Assembly: GCA_963741565.1 (NCBI GenBank)
Contig: CAVUIK010000012.1
Span: 163,420 to 227,419, forward strand
DNA length: 64,000 bases
Origin: Ga0077555 sp963741565
GTDB lineage: Bacteria; Pseudomonadota; Alphaproteobacteria; Rhizobiales; Hyphomicrobiaceae
Reading direction: 5' to 3'
Shown here: positions 45,857-55,766 of the stretch, one piece after another
How the letters are laid out: each line of letters begins with the position of its first letter
How positions within the stretch are numbered: position 1 is the first letter of the stretch
Notes under the pieces: generated by a model
What the model was told of the DNA's origin: nothing
What the model saw: only the letters and a program-made list of their open reading frames with translations
Databases searched by the model: none
Made by a program: the position numbers and the translations under genes

Positions 45857-47248
45857 ATGACAACGCGTATGCGGCTGCACCCAAAGGGCCGGCAGGTGTT
45901 GGCCGGTGTGGGCGTTTTAGCGGTGGCCGCTGCAATGTCGCGGCCGGCCGAGGCACAATATATCAGCTTTATCCGCGACACCGAGATTGAGAACCTGATG
46001 GTCGATTACGCGCGCCCGATCTTTGCGGCAGCGGGTCTCGGCTCCCAGCGCATCACGATGCGGCTGGTCAAGCACGATAGTTTCAACGCGTTCGTGCTCG
46101 ATGGCCGCAACGTCTTCATGCACACGGGCTCGTTGCAGCAGTCCGAGACGCCCAACCAGGTGATCGGTGTTATCGCACATGAGACGGGCCACATCGCCGG
46201 CGGCCACCTCGCTCAGTTGCGCGACCGGATCTCGCGCGACCAGACGAAAAGCCTGCTGATCAAGCTGCTGGGGATTGGCCTGATGGTCGCGGGCGGTGGC
46301 GGCGGAAGTGGCACGTCCGGTGCCGGCATGGGTGTTGCGCTCGGTGGCGACGAGATCCTGATGCGTTCGCTGCTGGCGGACCGGCGCGCGCAGGAGTCGT
46401 CGGCCGATCAGTCGGGCTTGCGCTATCTCAGCGCCACCAAGCAATCCGGCAAGGGCATGCTGGAAACGTTCGAGCGATTTGCCCAGCAGGAGTACATCTC
46501 AGCCTCCGGCGCGACTCAGGACGCGTTTGCGCGCAGCCATCCGGTTGCGGCGAACCGTCTGGCGCAATTGCGTGACAGCGTGGCGAAGGCCCCCCATGCC
46601 AACACGAAGGATTCCCCCGAGCTGCAGCTGCGCCACGATCTGATGCGCGCCAAGCTCTCCGGCTATCTCGACCGGCCGCAAGTGGTGTTCAATCGTTACC
46701 CCTCGGCGGAAAAGGGGCTCCCCGCACGCTATGCCCGTGCCATCGCCCGGTTCTTCCAGAGCGGGCTCGAGGCGGCCATGCCCGAAGTCGACGCGCTCAT
46801 TCGCGAGCAGCCGAAGAACCCCTATTTCCATGAGCTCAAGGCCGACGTCCTCATGCGAACGGGAAAGGCGCGCGAGGCCGTTCCGCATCTGCGGCAGGCG
46901 CTGAAACTGATTAATGGCGAAGCTCCTTTGATCTCGGTGCGCCTGGCTCAAGCTCTCGTCAGCGCGGATGATGCCGCCGGCGTCGACGAGGCGATCCAGC
47001 TGTCACGCAAGTCGCTGATCGCGGACCCCAATCCGCAGGCCTATCGCCTGCTGGCGAATGGCTACCACAAGAAGGGCAAGGTGCCTGAGGCGGACCTCGC
47101 GATCGCCGAGGCCCATTATGCGGAAGGCGATATCAAGCAGGCGCAGATCTTCGCTAAGCGCGCCCAGCGCGGCCTGAAGGCGGGCTCGCCGGAGGGGCTC
47201 CGGGCTGGCGATATCGTGAATTACAAGCTCAAGCAGGGTGAGCTATAA
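45857..47248 (+). CDS. periplasmic M48 metalloprotease with TPR domain (BepA/YfgC-like)
   Basis: A 463-residue secreted protein. The signal peptide ends at RPAEAQYISF. The zinc motif is VIAHETGHIAGGH, with the third ligand in RAQESSADQSGLRYL. A glycine-rich loop (VAGGGGGSGTSGAG) lies between them. From about residue 275 the chain is helical TPR-like repeats (LKADVLMRTGKAREAVPHL, AYRLLANGYHKKGKVPEADLAIA). The BepA family controls assembly and turnover of outer membrane proteins. ATG 45857 follows GAGCC after a GAGGAG stretch. It lies 26 bp before the DsbA gene. Confidence 0.9.
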   Translation: MTTRMRLHPKGRQVLAGVGVLAVAAAMSRPAEAQYISFIRDTEIENLMVDYARPIFAAAGLGSQRITMRLVKHDSFNAFVLDGRNVFMHTGSLQQSETPNQVIGVIAHETGHIAGGHLAQLRDRISRDQTKSLLIKLLGIGLMVAGGGGGSGTSGAGMGVALGGDEILMRSLLADRRAQESSADQSGLRYLSATKQSGKGMLETFERFAQQEYISASGATQDAFARSHPVAANRLAQLRDSVAKAPHANTKDSPELQLRHDLMRAKLSGYLDRPQVVFNRYPSAEKGLPARYARAIARFFQSGLEAAMPEVDALIREQPKNPYFHELKADVLMRTGKAREAVPHLRQALKLINGEAPLISVRLAQALVSADDAAGVDEAIQLSRKSLIADPNPQAYRLLANGYHKKGKVPEADLAIAEAHYAEGDIKQAQIFAKRAQRGLKAGSPEGLRAGDIVNYKLKQGEL

Positions 47249-47274
47249 ACCAGCGAATCAATCGAGGAGAGCAA

Positions 47275-48126
47275 GTGGCGATGGCATATGCGTTGCGGCC
47301 GGCAAGCGGTTGGATGACGTCCTGGAGACGGACCGTGGTCGCGGTGGCCCTGGTTGCAGCGGGGCTGGGCGGGGTTGCGGGTGGTGGAAACGACGCGGTG
47401 GCCCAGCAGCCTCCCGTGGTGGCGGCCCCTGCGGCCAGTCCCTTCACGCCCGAGCAGAAAGCCGGCATCGAGGCCATTATCAAAGACTATTTCCTCAAGA
47501 ACCCGGAAGTGTTCCTGGAGGTGCAGACGGCGCTCGAGTCTAAGATGGAGAAGATCCAGGCGGACAAGCTTAAGTCCGCGCTCAAGGACAACGCCAAGGA
47601 TATCTTCAAGCGCACCAATGCGCCGATCGCGGGCAATGCCAACGGCGACATCACTGTGGTTGAGTTCTTCGACTACAACTGTGGCTACTGCAAAAAAGCG
47701 TTCGGCGACATCGCCAAGCTGATCGAGAAGGACAGCAAGGTCAAAGTCGTGCTGATGGAGTTGCCGATCCTGTCGAAGGGCTCGGAAGAGGCTGCCAAGG
47801 TGGCGCTTGCCGCCAAGCTGCAAGGCAAGTATTGGCCGGCGCACCGTGCCCTGCTCGGTTTGCGGGGCGAGTTGAACGAGCAGACGTCGCTCAAGGCAGT
47901 GGAAAAACTTGGCCTCGATATGGCTCGCTTGAAGAAGGACATGGAGTCCGATGAGGTGAAGGGCGAGATCAAGCTGGTTCGCGATATCGCGCAAAAAATG
48001 GGCATTCAGGGGACGCCGCATTTCCTTGTCGGTGACCGCGCGATCGCGGGCGCTCCGGGCAACCTCCTTGAGCAGATGAGCGATCATATCGTGGAGTTGC
48101 GGAAGTCCGGCTGCTCGGTCTGCTGA
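47275..48126 (+). CDS. DsbA-family thiol:disulfide oxidoreductase (Com1/DsbA-like)
   Basis: A 283-residue exported thioredoxin-fold protein. A signal peptide is followed by an Ala/Pro linker, a helical N-terminal segment (PEQKAGIEAIIKDYFLKNPEVFLEV) and the thioredoxin domain with the active site VVEFFDYNCGYCKKAFGD (CGYC near residue 140) and the cis-Pro region GIQGTPHFLVGDRAI. Two further cysteines close the C-terminus (SGCSVC). It forms or shuffles disulfides in the periplasm. GTG 47275 or ATG 47281 could be the start; GAGGAGAG precedes both. Confidence 0.9.
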   Translation: MAMAYALRPASGWMTSWRRTVVAVALVAAGLGGVAGGGNDAVAQQPPVVAAPAASPFTPEQKAGIEAIIKDYFLKNPEVFLEVQTALESKMEKIQADKLKSALKDNAKDIFKRTNAPIAGNANGDITVVEFFDYNCGYCKKAFGDIAKLIEKDSKVKVVLMELPILSKGSEEAAKVALAAKLQGKYWPAHRALLGLRGELNEQTSLKAVEKLGLDMARLKKDMESDEVKGEIKLVRDIAQKMGIQGTPHFLVGDRAIAGAPGNLLEQMSDHIVELRKSGCSVC

Positions 48127-48294
48127 CCTCCAAGACTGCGCGCAATGCCCCGGGACTGACGACCCGGGCTTTCGCGGCTGCAAAAATACTGTTAGATGGG
48201 CCACGGGTCGGGGACGGACTGTGGCCTTTTTGTTGCGAATCCCGCCAGACCCGGGACATGCTAGACGGCTGCCTCATCTGCTGGATCGGAGCGC

Positions 48295-48792
48295 ATGGCG
48301 AAAGACGCGAAAGACAAGGACAAGGACGGCATCGACCGCGGCCTCATTCGCGACCTTGCGGACCTGCTGAATGAAACCGGCCTGTCCGAGATCGAGATCG
48401 AGCGCGATGGGTTGAAGGTCCGCGTCGCCCGGCAGATCACCGTGCAGGCGATGGCGGCGCCCGCAGCAGCGTCGCATGCAACCGGCGCACGGGCAGCACC
48501 CCAGCCGGCCGCCTCGGCGCTACCTGAAGCGCCCGCTATGCCGGACCTGTCCAATCATCCCGGGTGCGTGAAATCACCGATGGTCGGCACCGCCTATCGC
48601 TCGCCGGAGCCGGGTGCTGCCACCTTCATCGAGATCGGCACCCGCGTCAGCCAGGGCCAGACCCTGCTGATCATCGAGGCCATGAAGACGATGAACCATA
48701 TTCCCGCGCCGAAGTCGGGAACCGTGACGCAGATCCTCTTCGAGAATGGGCAGCCAGTCGAGTTCGGCGAGCCGCTGGCGATCATTGAATAA
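48295..48792 (+). CDS. accB: acetyl-CoA carboxylase biotin carboxyl carrier protein
   Basis: A 165-residue AccB. Residues 1-60 form the N-terminal region contacting AccC (IRDLADLLNETGLSEIEIERDGLKVRV), then an Ala/Pro-rich hinge, then the biotinyl domain with IEAMKTMNHIPAPKSG; the lysine in EAMKT receives biotin. The length is normal. It is 86 bp upstream of accC, the usual pair. The dehydroquinase gene aroQ that often stands in front of accB in relatives is not here. Confidence 0.95.
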   Translation: MAKDAKDKDKDGIDRGLIRDLADLLNETGLSEIEIERDGLKVRVARQITVQAMAAPAAASHATGARAAPQPAASALPEAPAMPDLSNHPGCVKSPMVGTAYRSPEPGAATFIEIGTRVSQGQTLLIIEAMKTMNHIPAPKSGTVTQILFENGQPVEFGEPLAIIE

Positions 48793-48798
48793 GGAGGA

Positions 48799-48862
48799 GG
48801 GAATCGGGAGTTGGGAGTTGGGAGAAGGGGCGACCGGCCCATTCCCTCGTTCCCTATTCCCC
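48799..48862. repeat. G/C-run imperfect inverted repeat between accB and accC
   Basis: The short gap between the two genes has runs of GGGAATCGGGAGTTGGGAGTT then GGGAGAAGGGG, and then CATTCCCTCGTTCCCTATTCCCC. The two halves are roughly complementary, so the RNA could fold as a stem with the loop at CGACCGG. The unit (GGGA(A/G)T(T/C)) looks like a dispersed intergenic repeat family. It precedes the accC start without an obvious ribosome site closer than about 15 bp. Confidence 0.5.
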
Positions 48863-48877
48863 ACGCCCTGCGAAAGC

Positions 48878-50221
48878 ATGTTCGACAAAGTTCTGATCGC
48901 CAACCGCGGCGAGATCGCCCTGCGCATCCAGCGCGCCTGCAAGGAGCTTGGGATCGCAACGGTTGCCGTGCATTCGACAGCCGACTCCGAGGCGATGCAC
49001 GTCAAGCTCGCCGACGAGAGCGTGTGCATCGGCCCGCCGCCGGCGGCCGAGAGCTATCTCAATATTCCGCGCCTGCTGGCGGCCTGCGAGATCACCGGAG
49101 CCGACGCGATCCATCCCGGCTACGGATTCCTCTCTGAGAATGCGCGATTTGCGGAAATCCTGGAAGAGCACGGCATCACCTTTATCGGCCCGACGTCGGA
49201 ACACATCCGCATCATGGGCGACAAGATCGAGGCGAAGGAAACCGCGAAGCGCCTCGGCATTCCCTGTGTTCCGGGCTCGGATGGTGCCATCACCAACGAG
49301 GCGCAGGCGCAGCGCGTCGCCAAATCGATCGGCTTTCCCGTGTTGATCAAGGCCGCAGCCGGTGGCGGCGGTCGCGGCATGAAGGTGGCGCGGACGGCCG
49401 AGGACCTCGACATGGCGTTGAAGACGGCGCGGGCGGAGGCCAAGGCCGCCTTCGGCGACGACAGCGTCTACATGGAGAAGTATCTCACGCATCCCCGTCA
49501 CATCGAGATCCAGGTGTTCGGCGACGGCAAGGGTAACGCCATCCATCTGGGCGAGCGCGACTGCTCGCTGCAGCGCCGCCACCAGAAGGTGTGGGAGGAG
49601 GCGCCGTCGCCCGCGCTCAATCCCGAGATGCGAAAAAAAATCGGCATGACCGTCGCGCGCGCCATGCAGAAGCTCAAGTACCGTGGCGCTGGCACGGTCG
49701 AGTTTCTCTACGAGGACGGTGAGTTCTTTTTCATCGAGATGAACACGCGCCTGCAGGTCGAGCATCCCGTTACCGAAATGATCACGGGGGTCGATCTCGT
49801 GCTCGAGCAGCTGCGCATAGCCGCCGGCAATTCGTTGTCGTTGAAGCAGGAGGAAGTCACGTTCTCCGGTCACGCCATCGAGTGCCGCATCTGCGCGGAG
49901 AACCCGAAGACCTTCCGCCCGTCACCCGGTAAGATCACCTACTGGCATCCGCCCGGCGGGCTCGGCGTGCGCGTTGATTCAGGCGTCTATCAGGGCTACC
50001 GGATCCCGCCCAACTACGACAGTCTCATCGGCAAGCTGATCGTCGCCGGCAAGAACCGCAACGAGTGCCTGATGCGCCTGAAGCGCTGCCTGTCGGAGTT
50101 CGTGATCGACGGTATTGAGACCACGATCCCACTGTTCACGGAGCTGGTCCGCCATCCCGACATCGCTAATGGCGTCTACGACATCCACTGGCTCGAAAAA
50201 CACCTGGGTATGAAGAGCTGA
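48878..50221 (+). CDS. accC: acetyl-CoA carboxylase biotin carboxylase subunit
   Basis: A 447-residue ATP-grasp enzyme. N-terminal domain: MFDKVLIANRGEIALRIQRACKEL (seen in blocks), the ATP-grasp glycine loop AAAGGGGRGMKVAR, the catalytic segment HLGERDCSLQRRHQKV and the metal-binding EFFFIEMNTRLQVEHPVTE. C-terminal domain: GHAIECRICAENP and YRIPPNYDSLIGKLIV. It carboxylates biotin on AccB using ATP and bicarbonate. ATG 48878 is the family start. It ends 10 bp before the convergent glpD stop. Confidence 0.96.
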   Translation: MFDKVLIANRGEIALRIQRACKELGIATVAVHSTADSEAMHVKLADESVCIGPPPAAESYLNIPRLLAACEITGADAIHPGYGFLSENARFAEILEEHGITFIGPTSEHIRIMGDKIEAKETAKRLGIPCVPGSDGAITNEAQAQRVAKSIGFPVLIKAAAGGGGRGMKVARTAEDLDMALKTARAEAKAAFGDDSVYMEKYLTHPRHIEIQVFGDGKGNAIHLGERDCSLQRRHQKVWEEAPSPALNPEMRKKIGMTVARAMQKLKYRGAGTVEFLYEDGEFFFIEMNTRLQVEHPVTEMITGVDLVLEQLRIAAGNSLSLKQEEVTFSGHAIECRICAENPKTFRPSPGKITYWHPPGGLGVRVDSGVYQGYRIPPNYDSLIGKLIVAGKNRNECLMRLKRCLSEFVIDGIETTIPLFTELVRHPDIANGVYDIHWLEKHLGMKS

Positions 50222-50231
50222 GGCGACAGTC

Positions 50232-51788
50232 TCACTCGGTCGCGCCGGTTTCGCGCGCCAACCAGGTCTCGAGCGCCGCGATCTCGGCAGCAGTCATGTC
50301 GAGGCCGAGCTTCGAACGGCGCCAGATCACATCGTCGGCTGTGCGCGCCCATTCGTTGGCGATGAGATAGCGCACTTCGGCCTCGGTCAACGTCGCGCCG
50401 AACGTTCGGCCGAGATCGGCGCTGTTGCGAGCTGTCCCCAAAAGCTTGGCCGCGCGTGTCCCATAGGCGGCAATCAGGCGCTCGGCATGAGATAACGTCA
50501 GGAACGGATAGGCGCGACGCAGCATCGCCGCCAATTCGTTATGCCCGCCGGCGGGAAAGTCTCCGCCAGGCAGCGGCGCCGTCGCCGTCCAGCCGGGCTT
50601 GGCGAGTGGCTTTGGCGTGGCCGGTAACGCCGCAGAGAGCCGTTCAAGGGCGTCTTCGGCGAGCCGTCGATAGGTCGTGATCTTGCCGCCGAAGATCGAG
50701 AGCAGGGGCGCGCGGGATGCACCGGCGTCCAGCTCCAGCACGTAGTCGCGGGTGGCGGCTTTGGCTTCGCTTGCACCATCGTCGTAGAGCGGGCGGACGC
50801 CCGAATAGGCCCAGACCACGTCACTCGGGCGGACTGGCGTCTTGAAGTCGTCGCTGACGGCCCGGCAGAGATAGGCAATCTCCTCAGCTGTCGCGGTGAC
50901 GTTGGCGGGGTCGCCGGCATAGTCGCGGTCGGTGGTGCCGATCAACGTGAAGTCGCGCCGGTAGGGGATCGCGAACACGATCCGGCCGTCCGGGTTCTGG
51001 AGGATATAGGCGCGGTCGTGCTCGAATAGCTTGCGCACGACGATGTGCGAGCCTTGGACGAGGCGCACGTTGGCTTTGGGATTGGCGCCGAGACCTTGCG
51101 CCAACACGAATCCGACCCAGGGACCGGCCGCGTTGACCAAGGCGCGCGCACGAATGACGCGGGATGCCCCCGTTGCCTCATTGTGGACGGTCAACTCCCA
51201 GGCGTCGGCGGTGCGCACAGCCCGAATAGCCCGCGTCCGGGTTGCGATCGTAGCGCCGCGGTCGCGGGCATCCATGGCATTGAGCACCACGAGACGCGCG
51301 TCGTCGACCGTGCAGTCTGAATATTCAAAGCCCGTCGCAAACGTATCGGGGCGCAGTGCCCGACCGGCCGTATCGGTGCTGAGATCCAGTCGGCGCGTGG
51401 CCGGCAGCTGTTTGCGCCCGCCAAGTGTGTCGTAGAGGAAGAGCCCGAGCCGCAGCATCCAGGCGGGCCGCAAGCCCTTGCGATGCGGCAGCACGAACCG
51501 GATCGGCCGGATGACGTGAGGCGCGATCCCCCAGAGAACCTCGCGTTCGATCAGCGCCTCGCGCACCAGCCGGAACTCATAATGCTCGAGATAGCGCAGG
51601 CCGCCGTGGATGAGCTTCGTCGACCACGAGGAAGTGCCACTCGCCAGATCGCCCATCTCGCAGAGGTAGACCGACATCCCGCGCCCCGCCGCATCTCGCG
51701 CGATGCCGCAGCCATTGATGCCGCCGCCGATGATCGCGAGATCAACGACGGGGTCCCAGTCTGCAGTCGATGGTCCTCGGTTGGGCAT
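50232..51788 (-). CDS. glpD: aerobic glycerol-3-phosphate dehydrogenase
   Basis: A 518-residue FAD enzyme. The FAD fold is LAIIGGGINGCGIARDAAGRG, followed by ASGTSSWSTKLIHGGLRYLEHYEFRLVREAL, which is diagnostic of GlpD. Further blocks are VNAAGPWVGFVLAQG, IPYRRDFTLIGTTDRDY and the C-terminal LSIFGGKITTYRRLAEDALERL. The end has the DAO_C domain. It oxidises sn-glycerol 3-phosphate to dihydroxyacetone phosphate and passes electrons to quinone at the inner membrane. It is divergent from the MaoC gene with about 110 bp between. No glp regulator or permease is adjacent. Confidence 0.95.
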   Translation of the reverse strand: MPNRGPSTADWDPVVDLAIIGGGINGCGIARDAAGRGMSVYLCEMGDLASGTSSWSTKLIHGGLRYLEHYEFRLVREALIEREVLWGIAPHVIRPIRFVLPHRKGLRPAWMLRLGLFLYDTLGGRKQLPATRRLDLSTDTAGRALRPDTFATGFEYSDCTVDDARLVVLNAMDARDRGATIATRTRAIRAVRTADAWELTVHNEATGASRVIRARALVNAAGPWVGFVLAQGLGANPKANVRLVQGSHIVVRKLFEHDRAYILQNPDGRIVFAIPYRRDFTLIGTTDRDYAGDPANVTATAEEIAYLCRAVSDDFKTPVRPSDVVWAYSGVRPLYDDGASEAKAATRDYVLELDAGASRAPLLSIFGGKITTYRRLAEDALERLSAALPATPKPLAKPGWTATAPLPGGDFPAGGHNELAAMLRRAYPFLTLSHAERLIAAYGTRAAKLLGTARNSADLGRTFGATLTEAEVRYLIANEWARTADDVIWRRSKLGLDMTAAEIAALETWLARETGATE

Positions 51789-51899
51789 GCGAATCGGATG
51801 TTAGCTGCGCTGGGGCAAGGTTCCCGCAAAAACCTGAGGAATTGCTAAGCGCGTGCGGGCGTCCTATGCCGAGGGTGCAGAACCAGAGCGGGAGGGGGT

Positions 51900-52349
51900 A
51901 TGGGGCGCTATTTCGAGGAGTTTGCGGTTGGCGCCCTGTTCGTCACGCCGTCACGCACCATCACCCAGCAGGATATCCAGGCTTTTGCTGATCTGACCGG
52001 CGATCACAACCCCGTTCATGTCGATGCCGAGTTCGCCGCGCGCAGCATCTTTGGCGGGCGGATCAGCCACGGTCCGATGATGGTTGGCATCGCCTTCGGG
52101 CTGCTGAGCCGCCTCGATCTTCTGGATGGCACTATCATCGCGCTCAAAGCCATCGACTGGTCGTTCGAAGCCCCGATCCGCCCGGGTGACAGCGTTCACG
52201 TCCGGGCGACGGTGGAGGAGGCGCGCGCCAGCCGGCGACAGGCGGATCGGGGCTCCGTCCGCTTCAAGATCGAGGTCGTCAATCACGCCGGCGCCATCGT
52301 GCAAACGGGCCAAGCCACTGGCATCATGAAGACCCGCGCCACCGGCTAG
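51900..52349 (+). CDS. MaoC-family (R)-specific enoyl-CoA hydratase-like protein
   Basis: A 149-residue hotdog protein. The hydratase motif is AFADLTGDHNPVHVDAEFAARSIFGGRISHGPM, with the catalytic aspartate and histidine in the D-x-N-P-x-H core. It should hydrate a trans-2-enoyl-CoA to an (R)-3-hydroxyacyl-CoA. ATG 51900 follows GGGAGGGGGT. It stands alone upstream of the transketolase gene, on the same strand, with a 163-bp gap. Confidence 0.9.
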   Translation: MGRYFEEFAVGALFVTPSRTITQQDIQAFADLTGDHNPVHVDAEFAARSIFGGRISHGPMMVGIAFGLLSRLDLLDGTIIALKAIDWSFEAPIRPGDSVHVRATVEEARASRRQADRGSVRFKIEVVNHAGAIVQTGQATGIMKTRATG

Positions 52350-52512
52350 TCGGAGCGAACGCCTGGCCCCGCGCTGAGAAACCACGGGGAAAGCCGCGGG
52401 TTGGGGTTCGGGCATGGTGGACGTGGCTGTGCAACACGGCTAATGCTGCCGTCGAATCCGGGGCTAGGGCGAATTCCGCCGGCCCTTCAAGGACTTCCAG
52501 AAGGATCAAGCC

Positions 52513-54528
52513 ATGGCAGAGGCGGCACGAACGGCGGCAGCGGGCGCGTCCCACAAGGATATGGCGAACGCGATCCGGGCGCTCGCGATGGACGCCGTGG
52601 AGAAGGCGAAGTCCGGCCACCCTGGCATGCCCATGGGCATGGCCGATGTGGCGACGGTGCTATTCACTGAGGCGCTGAAATTCGATGCGGCAAATCCGGC
52701 CTGGCCGGACCGCGACCGGTTCGTGCTCTCGGCCGGACATGGCTCGATGCTGCTTTACGCGCTGCTGCATCTGACCGGCACTCCCGGCATGACGCTCGAT
52801 GAGATCAAGAACTTCCGCCAACTCGGCGCCAAGACCGCAGGCCATCCGGAATACGGCCACGCGCCCGGTATCGAGACGACGACGGGACCGCTCGGCCAGG
52901 GGCTCGCCAATGCCGTTGGCATGGCGCTCGCCGAACGCCTTCTGAATGCCCGCTTGGGCGACGCGATCGTCGATCATCACACCTGGGTGATCGCCGGCGA
53001 CGGCTGCCTGATGGAGGGCATCAGCCAGGAGGCGATCTCGCTCGCGGGCCACCTCGGGCTCGGCAAGTTGATCGTGCTGTTCGACGATAACGGCATCTCG
53101 ATTGACGGCCCGACCAGCCTCGCGACCAGCGAAGACCAGATCGCCCGCTTCAAGGCCTCGGGCTGGGCCACCCTTGCCGTCGACGGGCACGATCCCCAGG
53201 CGATTTCGAAGGCGCTGGCGACGGCCAAAGCCGACAGCTCCAAGCCTTGGTTGATCGCCTGCAAGACCCGGATCGGCTTCGGCGCGCCGACCAAGGAAGG
53301 CAAGGCGTCGTCGCATGGCTCGCCGCTCGGTGCCGACGAGATCAAAGGCGCGCGCGAAAAGCTCGGCTGGAGCCATGGCCCATTCGAGATCCCGGCCCCG
53401 ATCCTCGCCGCCTGGCGGGCAGCGGGCGCACGAGGTGCGGGCGGCCCAAAAACTTTGGGAGGATCGTGTTCGGCAGAGCTAGACTCCAAGGCGACGCAGG
53501 CCGCCTTCAAGCATCCGGCCGCGCGCCTACAGCTCGGCTATCGAGACAGCGATCACCGAGTTGAAACGCGCGGCGGCCTCCAGCGACACACAGCGCGCAA
53601 CCCGCATCTGGTCCGAGATGAGTATCGAGAAGCTGGTCGCTGCCTGCCCGGCGCTGATCGGCGGCTCGGCCGATCTCACCGGCTCCAACAACACCAAGGC
53701 CAAGTCGCAGGCAGTTATCGCGCGCGGCAACTTCAAAGGCAGCTACATCCATTACGGCGTGCGCGAGCATGGCATGGCCGCCGCCATGAACGGCCTGGCG
53801 TTGCACGGCGGGCTCGTCCCTTACGGCGGCACGTTCATGGTTTTCACCGACTATTGCCGCCCCGCGATCCGTCTGTCAGCGTTGATGAAGCAGCGCGTCA
53901 TCTACGTCATGACGCACGACTCGATCGGCCTCGGCGAGGACGGCCCGACGCATCAGCCGGTCGAGCACCTGGCGGCGCATGCGCGCGATTCCGAACCTCA
54001 ACGTGTTCCGCCCGGCCGACGGCGTCGAGACGGCGGAGTGCTGGGCGCTGGCGATTGCGACGGGCGACACGCCGTCGATTCTCGCGCTGACCCGCCAGAA
54101 CGTGCCGAACCTGCGCACGGCGCACACCGACGAGAACCTCTCGGCGAAGGGCGGCTACGTGATCCGCGATGTCGCGGGGAAGCGCGATGCCACCGTGATC
54201 GCCACGGGCTCGGAGGTTGGCCTTGCGGTTGCCGCCGCCGATCTCCTCGCCAAGGACGGCATCAAAGCGGCGGTGGTCTCGATGCCGTCGCTTCGAGCTG
54301 TTCCGCAAACAACCCGAAGCCTATCGCCTGGCGACCCTTGGTGACGCGCCGCGCATCGCCGTCGAGGCCGGCATCGCCCAGGGCTGGCACGAGTGGCTGC
54401 GCCAGAAGGATGCATTCGTCGGTCTCTCGGACTTCGGAGCCTCGGCCCCGGCTCCGAAGTTGTTTGAGCATTTCGGCCTGACCGCGGACAAGGTCGCGGC
54501 AGCCGCCCGCCGCCTCGCCAACGGGTAA
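52513..54528 (+). CDS. tkt: transketolase (at least five frameshifts in the second half)
   Basis: A reconstructed 670-residue transketolase. The first 300 residues are intact: the TPP PP domain with SGHPGMPMGMADV, GHGSMLLYALLHLTG, EYGHAPGIETTTGPLGQGLANAVG and IAGDGCLMEGISQEAISLAGHLGLGKL. The rest is spread over three frames, with shifts at about 53424-53426 (+1), 53480 (-1), 53542 (+1), 53978 (+1) and 54291 (+1). Between them the family sequence continues: GGSADLTGSNNTK, YIHYGVREHGMAAAMNG, YVMTHDSIGLGEDGPTHQPVEHLAA, ALTRQNVPNL. The sum of shifts is +3, so the final stop TAA at 54526-54528 fits. This favours sequencing error over decay. It shuffles two-carbon units in the pentose phosphate pathway. 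Confidence 0.88.
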
Positions 54529-54588
54529 GCGGACCGGTGTCTGGCTTCTGGCTTGAGCTTGTGATCCACCTCCAGCCGGACACCGCGC

Positions 54589-55602
54589 TCAGCTCAAATT
54601 GTCGACGTCGTTGCGCAGCGGCTCGCCGCCCCGGAAGCGCCGGAGGTTGTCGAGAAAAATCTCGATGATCGCCTCGTTCTGGCCGAGTGAGTGACTGGCT
54701 GTGTGCGGCGACACGATCACGTTCGGCAGGTCCCACAGCGGCGACGCCGGGTCCAACGGCTCCCGCTCGAACACATCGAGGTAGGCGCCGGCGAGTTGAC
54801 CGGATGTCAGGGCCTCGATGATGTCGCGTTCAACGGCGACCTCGCCGCGCGCCACATTGATGAGATGCGCGCCCTTCGGCATCGCGGCAAACGCGGCGCG
54901 GTTGGCGAGACCGCGCGTCACCGCAGACGCCGGGCAACACAGGATCAGCCAGTCGGCTCGACGTAAAACCGCGGTCAGCCCTGCATACGCAATCGTCTCG
55001 TCACAGGTTGGCACCGGTTCAGGGCTGCGCCGTACACCGATCACGGTCAGCCCTAGCATCTTGAGGAAACCGGCCAGTGTCTGCCCGATCGGTCCGAGGC
55101 CGACAACGACCGCCGTCTGGCCCTTGAGATCACGCGGCGAGCGTTCACCGAGACGGGGTTCCCAGGCATGCCGGCGCTGGGCCTCCGCCAGCAGGGGGAA
55201 GCGCCGGTTCAGGGCAATCAGGGCGCCGAGCGCGCTGTGCGCGACCGTCACGGCAGTCGCGCCGGATGCCGTCGTGACTTTCACGCCACGGTCGCGCAGC
55301 TCGCGGTAAATCGGCCGTTCGGCCCCGGCGGGGTGGATCTGCAACCATTTGAGCTGCGGCGACCGGCGTAACACCGCCTCGAAGTTCGCCAGTTCTGGCG
55401 TCGGATTGCTTTTTGTCGACGTGCCCGTCACCTCGCGCGTCATGAAGGCGATATCGGTCAGGTTGGGCCCGGCAGCAGCGCCCGCGTCCTCGGCGGCCAC
55501 GAACGCGAGCTGGCCTGAGGGGACCGCCGCCGAAATCCGTGAGCCCCAGGTGCGGTGGGCGTGCGTGGACAAGAGTAGCTTCAGAGGTTGCGGCGACGGC
55601 AT
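54589..55602 (-). CDS. D-isomer-specific 2-hydroxyacid dehydrogenase
   Basis: A 337-residue NAD-dependent enzyme. The Rossmann site is AVVVGLGPIGQTLAGFLKMLG; the catalytic Arg is in LINVARGEVAVERDI, the Glu in DVFEREPLDPASPLW and the His in VIVSPHTASHS. The N-terminal substrate domain has LKWLQIHPAGAERP. It should interconvert a 2-oxo and a D-2-hydroxy acid. ATG 55602 starts MPSPQPLKLLLSTH; longer starts overlap the next gene's upstream region. It is divergent from the oxidase operon, about 165 bp between starts. Confidence 0.9.
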   Translation of the reverse strand: MPSPQPLKLLLSTHAHRTWGSRISAAVPSGQLAFVAAEDAGAAAGPNLTDIAFMTREVTGTSTKSNPTPELANFEAVLRRSPQLKWLQIHPAGAERPIYRELRDRGVKVTTASGATAVTVAHSALGALIALNRRFPLLAEAQRRHAWEPRLGERSPRDLKGQTAVVVGLGPIGQTLAGFLKMLGLTVIGVRRSPEPVPTCDETIAYAGLTAVLRRADWLILCCPASAVTRGLANRAAFAAMPKGAHLINVARGEVAVERDIIEALTSGQLAGAYLDVFEREPLDPASPLWDLPNVIVSPHTASHSLGQNEAIIEIFLDNLRRFRGGEPLRNDVDNLS

Positions 55603-55766
55603 CTGGCGGACCCAGGAATGGTGATCGTGGCGGCTAACGGCTGCCAACCATGCCGCGCCCGTCGAAGGCCGTCCATATCTCGAAGCGGCTCCTCTGTTCA
55701 AATGGGTTGCCCCGGCGTCGAGGTGTCGTGCATCATCGACGGGCAGTGACAGGGGCTGGGATTGGG

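Noticed and set aside
53400..54528. The second half of transketolase considered as a decayed pseudogene.
   Set aside because: All five shifts are single bases, the motifs between them are intact, no nonsense codon is left after correction, and the sum returns to the original frame.
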